From the NCBI RefSeq assembly GCF_008728195.1, contig NZ_CP031598.1, positions 2,108,001 through 2,172,000 of the forward strand: DNA of 64,000 nt, given 5' to 3'. A program made the position numbers and the translations under genes. The first letter of the stretch is position 1. Every line of letters begins with the position of its first letter. Below the pieces are notes generated by a model. The model was not told the origin of the DNA and ran no database searches. It saw nothing but the letters and a program-made list of their open reading frames with translations. The stretch comes from Roseovarius indicus. Its GTDB lineage: Bacteria; Pseudomonadota; Alphaproteobacteria; Rhodobacterales; Rhodobacteraceae. This document shows, in pieces, positions 62,572 to 64,000 of the stretch.

Positions 62572-62990
62572 GCGCCCCCGTCTGTGCCTTTACCCGAGAG
62601 AGCAAGGTGCTGTTCAAGCACTGCGACCCGGCCGAGCTGGTCTTTTTCCCGCGCTTCTTCGAGATGATGAATGACCTGGTCGAGGAGTTCTTCGACGCCA
62701 TCGGCTACCCGTTCGAGGAGTTTCACCATCAGGGTGCGATCCCCACGGTGCAGATCGAGGCAGGTTTTCCGAAGCCCAGCCGCCATGGCGACCGGCTTTG
62801 CTTCTCGCTCTGGGTGGAACGGATCGGCGGCACCAGCGCCACCCTCCGGATTCTCACGCAAAGCGGCGGCGAGACGCGGATGACCTATCGCGCCACGATC
62901 GTACTGGTGGGCGAGGACGGGCGGCCGAAGGCCTGGCCCGACGCCCTGAGACAGGCAATGATGCCCTACATGGAAAGCGAGGACGCATGA
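62568..62990 (+). CDS. 4HBT-type hotdog thioesterase
   Basis: 140 aa. The hotdog-fold active site Asp20 lies in FKHCDPAELVFFPRFFEMMN, matching the 4-hydroxybenzoyl-CoA thioesterase group. It may release CoA from stalled aromatic thioesters and so relieve CoA depletion, as proposed for similar genes in benzoate-CoA-type clusters. It overlaps the ligase and RidA genes. Confidence 0.92.
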   Translation: MSAPVCAFTRESKVLFKHCDPAELVFFPRFFEMMNDLVEEFFDAIGYPFEEFHHQGAIPTVQIEAGFPKPSRHGDRLCFSLWVERIGGTSATLRILTQSGGETRMTYRATIVLVGEDGRPKAWPDALRQAMMPYMESEDA

Positions 62991-63385
62991 CACACCAGGT
63001 GATCTCTCCCGAAGGCTGGGCGCCCGCCAAGGGTTATGCCAACGGTATCCTGACCAAGGACGGCACGCTCTATGTCGGTGGCCAGATCGGCTGGACCGCG
63101 GAGCAGGTGTTCGAAAGCCATGACTTCATCGGCCAGATGGAGCAGGCTTTGCGGAATATCCTCGCCATTCTGGAGGCGGCGGGCGGGACGGCGGACGACC
63201 TGACGCGCCTGACATGGTATGTCACCGACAAGCAGGAATACCTTGCCCGGCAGCGCGAGGTCGGCCAGGCCTATCGCCGGGTGCTGGGGCGGCATTTTCC
63301 GGCGATGACCATGGTCGTGGTTTCGGCGCTGATCGAGGACGAGGCGTTGGTGGAAATCGAGGCAACGGCGGTGATCGGCCGCTGA
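62987..63385 (+). CDS. RidA/YjgF family enamine-imine deaminase
   Basis: 132 aa. LTKDGTLYVGGQIGWTAEQV, then MEQALRNILAILEAAGGTAD, and a late strand MTMVVVSALIEDEALVEIEA with the family's usual Glu. RidA proteins hydrolyse reactive 2-aminoacrylate-type imines. In this operon it could remove the amino group as ammonia from an enamine intermediate of the aminobenzoyl-CoA route (inference). Confidence 0.93.
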   Translation: MTHQVISPEGWAPAKGYANGILTKDGTLYVGGQIGWTAEQVFESHDFIGQMEQALRNILAILEAAGGTADDLTRLTWYVTDKQEYLARQREVGQAYRRVLGRHFPAMTMVVVSALIEDEALVEIEATAVIGR

Positions 63386-63405
63386 CAGCATAAGGGGATG
63401 GGCGC

Positions 63406-64000
63406 ATGAAGGTTCTGATCGCAGGCGGGGGCATTGGCGGGCTCACACTGGCGCTGATGCTGCATGAGAGGGGCATCCAGGCGAAGGTGTTCGAACAATC
63501 GAGCCAGGTGCGCGAGCTGGGCGTGGGGATCAACACGCTACCGCACGCGATTGCGGAGCTGGAGAAGCTTGGGCTGTTGCCGGCGCTGGATGCGGCGGCG
63601 ATCCGGACGCGGCGGCTGATTTACAAGACGGGTCAGGGCCTTGATATCGTGGCGCAGCCGCGTGGGCTTTGGGCGGGGCTCGATGCGCCGCAGTTTTCCA
63701 TTCACCGGGGGCGGCTGCAGAAGCTCATTCACGACGCGGTGCTTGAGCGGCTGGGTGACGGCGGTGTGCAATGCGACCGGCGGCTGGTGTCGTTCGAGGA
63801 TACCGGCGCGGGTGTCGAGGCGGTCTTCGAGGCGCGGGACGGCACGCGTTACGAAGAGAGCGGCGATATCCTGATCGGGGCCGATGGCATCCATTCCACC
63901 GTGCGCAGCCATTACTATCCCGACCAGGGGGCGCCGTCGTGGAACGGCGTGCTGATGTGGCGGGGCGCGGCGTGGTGGCCGCAATTCCTGGATGGCGCGT
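63406..64000 (+). CDS. FAD-dependent monooxygenase, PhzS-like (3' part beyond window)
   Basis: 198 codons visible; the gene continues past 64000. Dinucleotide-binding KVLIAGGGIGGLTLALMLHE, then VRELGVGINTLPHAIAELEK, a substrate segment FSIHRGRLQKLIHDAVLERL and the DG motif ILIGADGIHSTVR. This matches flavin oxidoreductases of the PhzS/salicylate-hydroxylase type. It is the last visible gene of the anthranilate-CoA operon; it might hydroxylate a related aromatic, but the substrate is open. Confidence 0.9.
   Translation, partial: MKVLIAGGGIGGLTLALMLHERGIQAKVFEQSSQVRELGVGINTLPHAIAELEKLGLLPALDAAAIRTRRLIYKTGQGLDIVAQPRGLWAGLDAPQFSIHRGRLQKLIHDAVLERLGDGGVQCDRRLVSFEDTGAGVEAVFEARDGTRYEESGDILIGADGIHSTVRSHYYPDQGAPSWNGVLMWRGAAWWPQFLDGA

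Overview
The window is about 64 kb of GC-rich, densely packed chromosome. The gene content points to a marine alphaproteobacterium of the Rhodobacteraceae (Roseobacter group): a CarD/CdnL regulator, a 7Fe ferredoxin FdxA, an Anbu peptidase operon, a DUF1523-type protein, alphaproteobacterial chemotaxis genes, and the gene-end motif GGGATATTT..GGCCAGAAGAA, which I remember as common in roseobacter intergenic DNA. All calls come from reading the sequence; no database search was run. I saw no rRNA, IS element, prophage or CRISPR array. One tRNA (Tyr, GTA) is present.

Layout. 1-6.5 kb: hydrolase/SCP2 pair, a TPR protein, a SUV3-like helicase with an S4-domain protein, fdxA and carD. 6.5-12 kb: divergent cobS/cobT, a Kef-type antiporter, and an Lrp regulator divergent from 4-hydroxyphenylpyruvate dioxygenase (tyrosine breakdown). 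12-18.4 kb: a large single-span membrane protein joining a GspL-like N-terminus to a PilP/GspC-like C-terminus, metY, a small lipoprotein, a DUF421 protein and a GT-A-like glycosyltransferase. 18.4-26.3 kb: a secreted protein, then eight co-directional genes of unknown function built around an AAA+ ATPase. This is the best candidate for an undescribed system. A perfect 21-bp inverted repeat lies inside it. 26.3-32.2 kb: tRNA-Tyr, rlmB, membrane proteins, a CoA-binding protein behind an attenuator-like leader, and the end of a histidine operon (hisF-hisE-Dabb).

32.2-36.1 kb is the Anbu operon (ATP-grasp, alpha-E, transglutaminase, Anbu). 36.4-40.1 kb holds an IorAB-type molybdenum hydroxylase with a periplasmic di-haem cytochrome and a small membrane protein. 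40.1-52.4 kb is a chemotaxis island. The + strand carries a globin-coupled receptor, STAS, CheY, CheA, CheW, CheR, a second CheY and a small unknown protein. Divergent from it are CheB (phospho-acceptor Asp missing), CheD and a receptor. A further receptor is followed by a secreted PDC-type protein.

52.5-64 kb forms one catabolic route on two divergent operons. On the minus strand, KynB-like hydrolase, KynA and KynU turn tryptophan into anthranilate. On the plus strand, 2-aminobenzoyl-CoA monooxygenase/reductase, SDR, MarR, enoyl-CoA hydratase, acyl-CoA dehydrogenase, aminobenzoate-CoA ligase, thioesterase, RidA and a PhzS-like monooxygenase (cut by the window end) match the aerobic CoA-thioester route for anthranilate. 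Two near-identical palindromes in the shared promoter region are likely operators for the MarR regulator.
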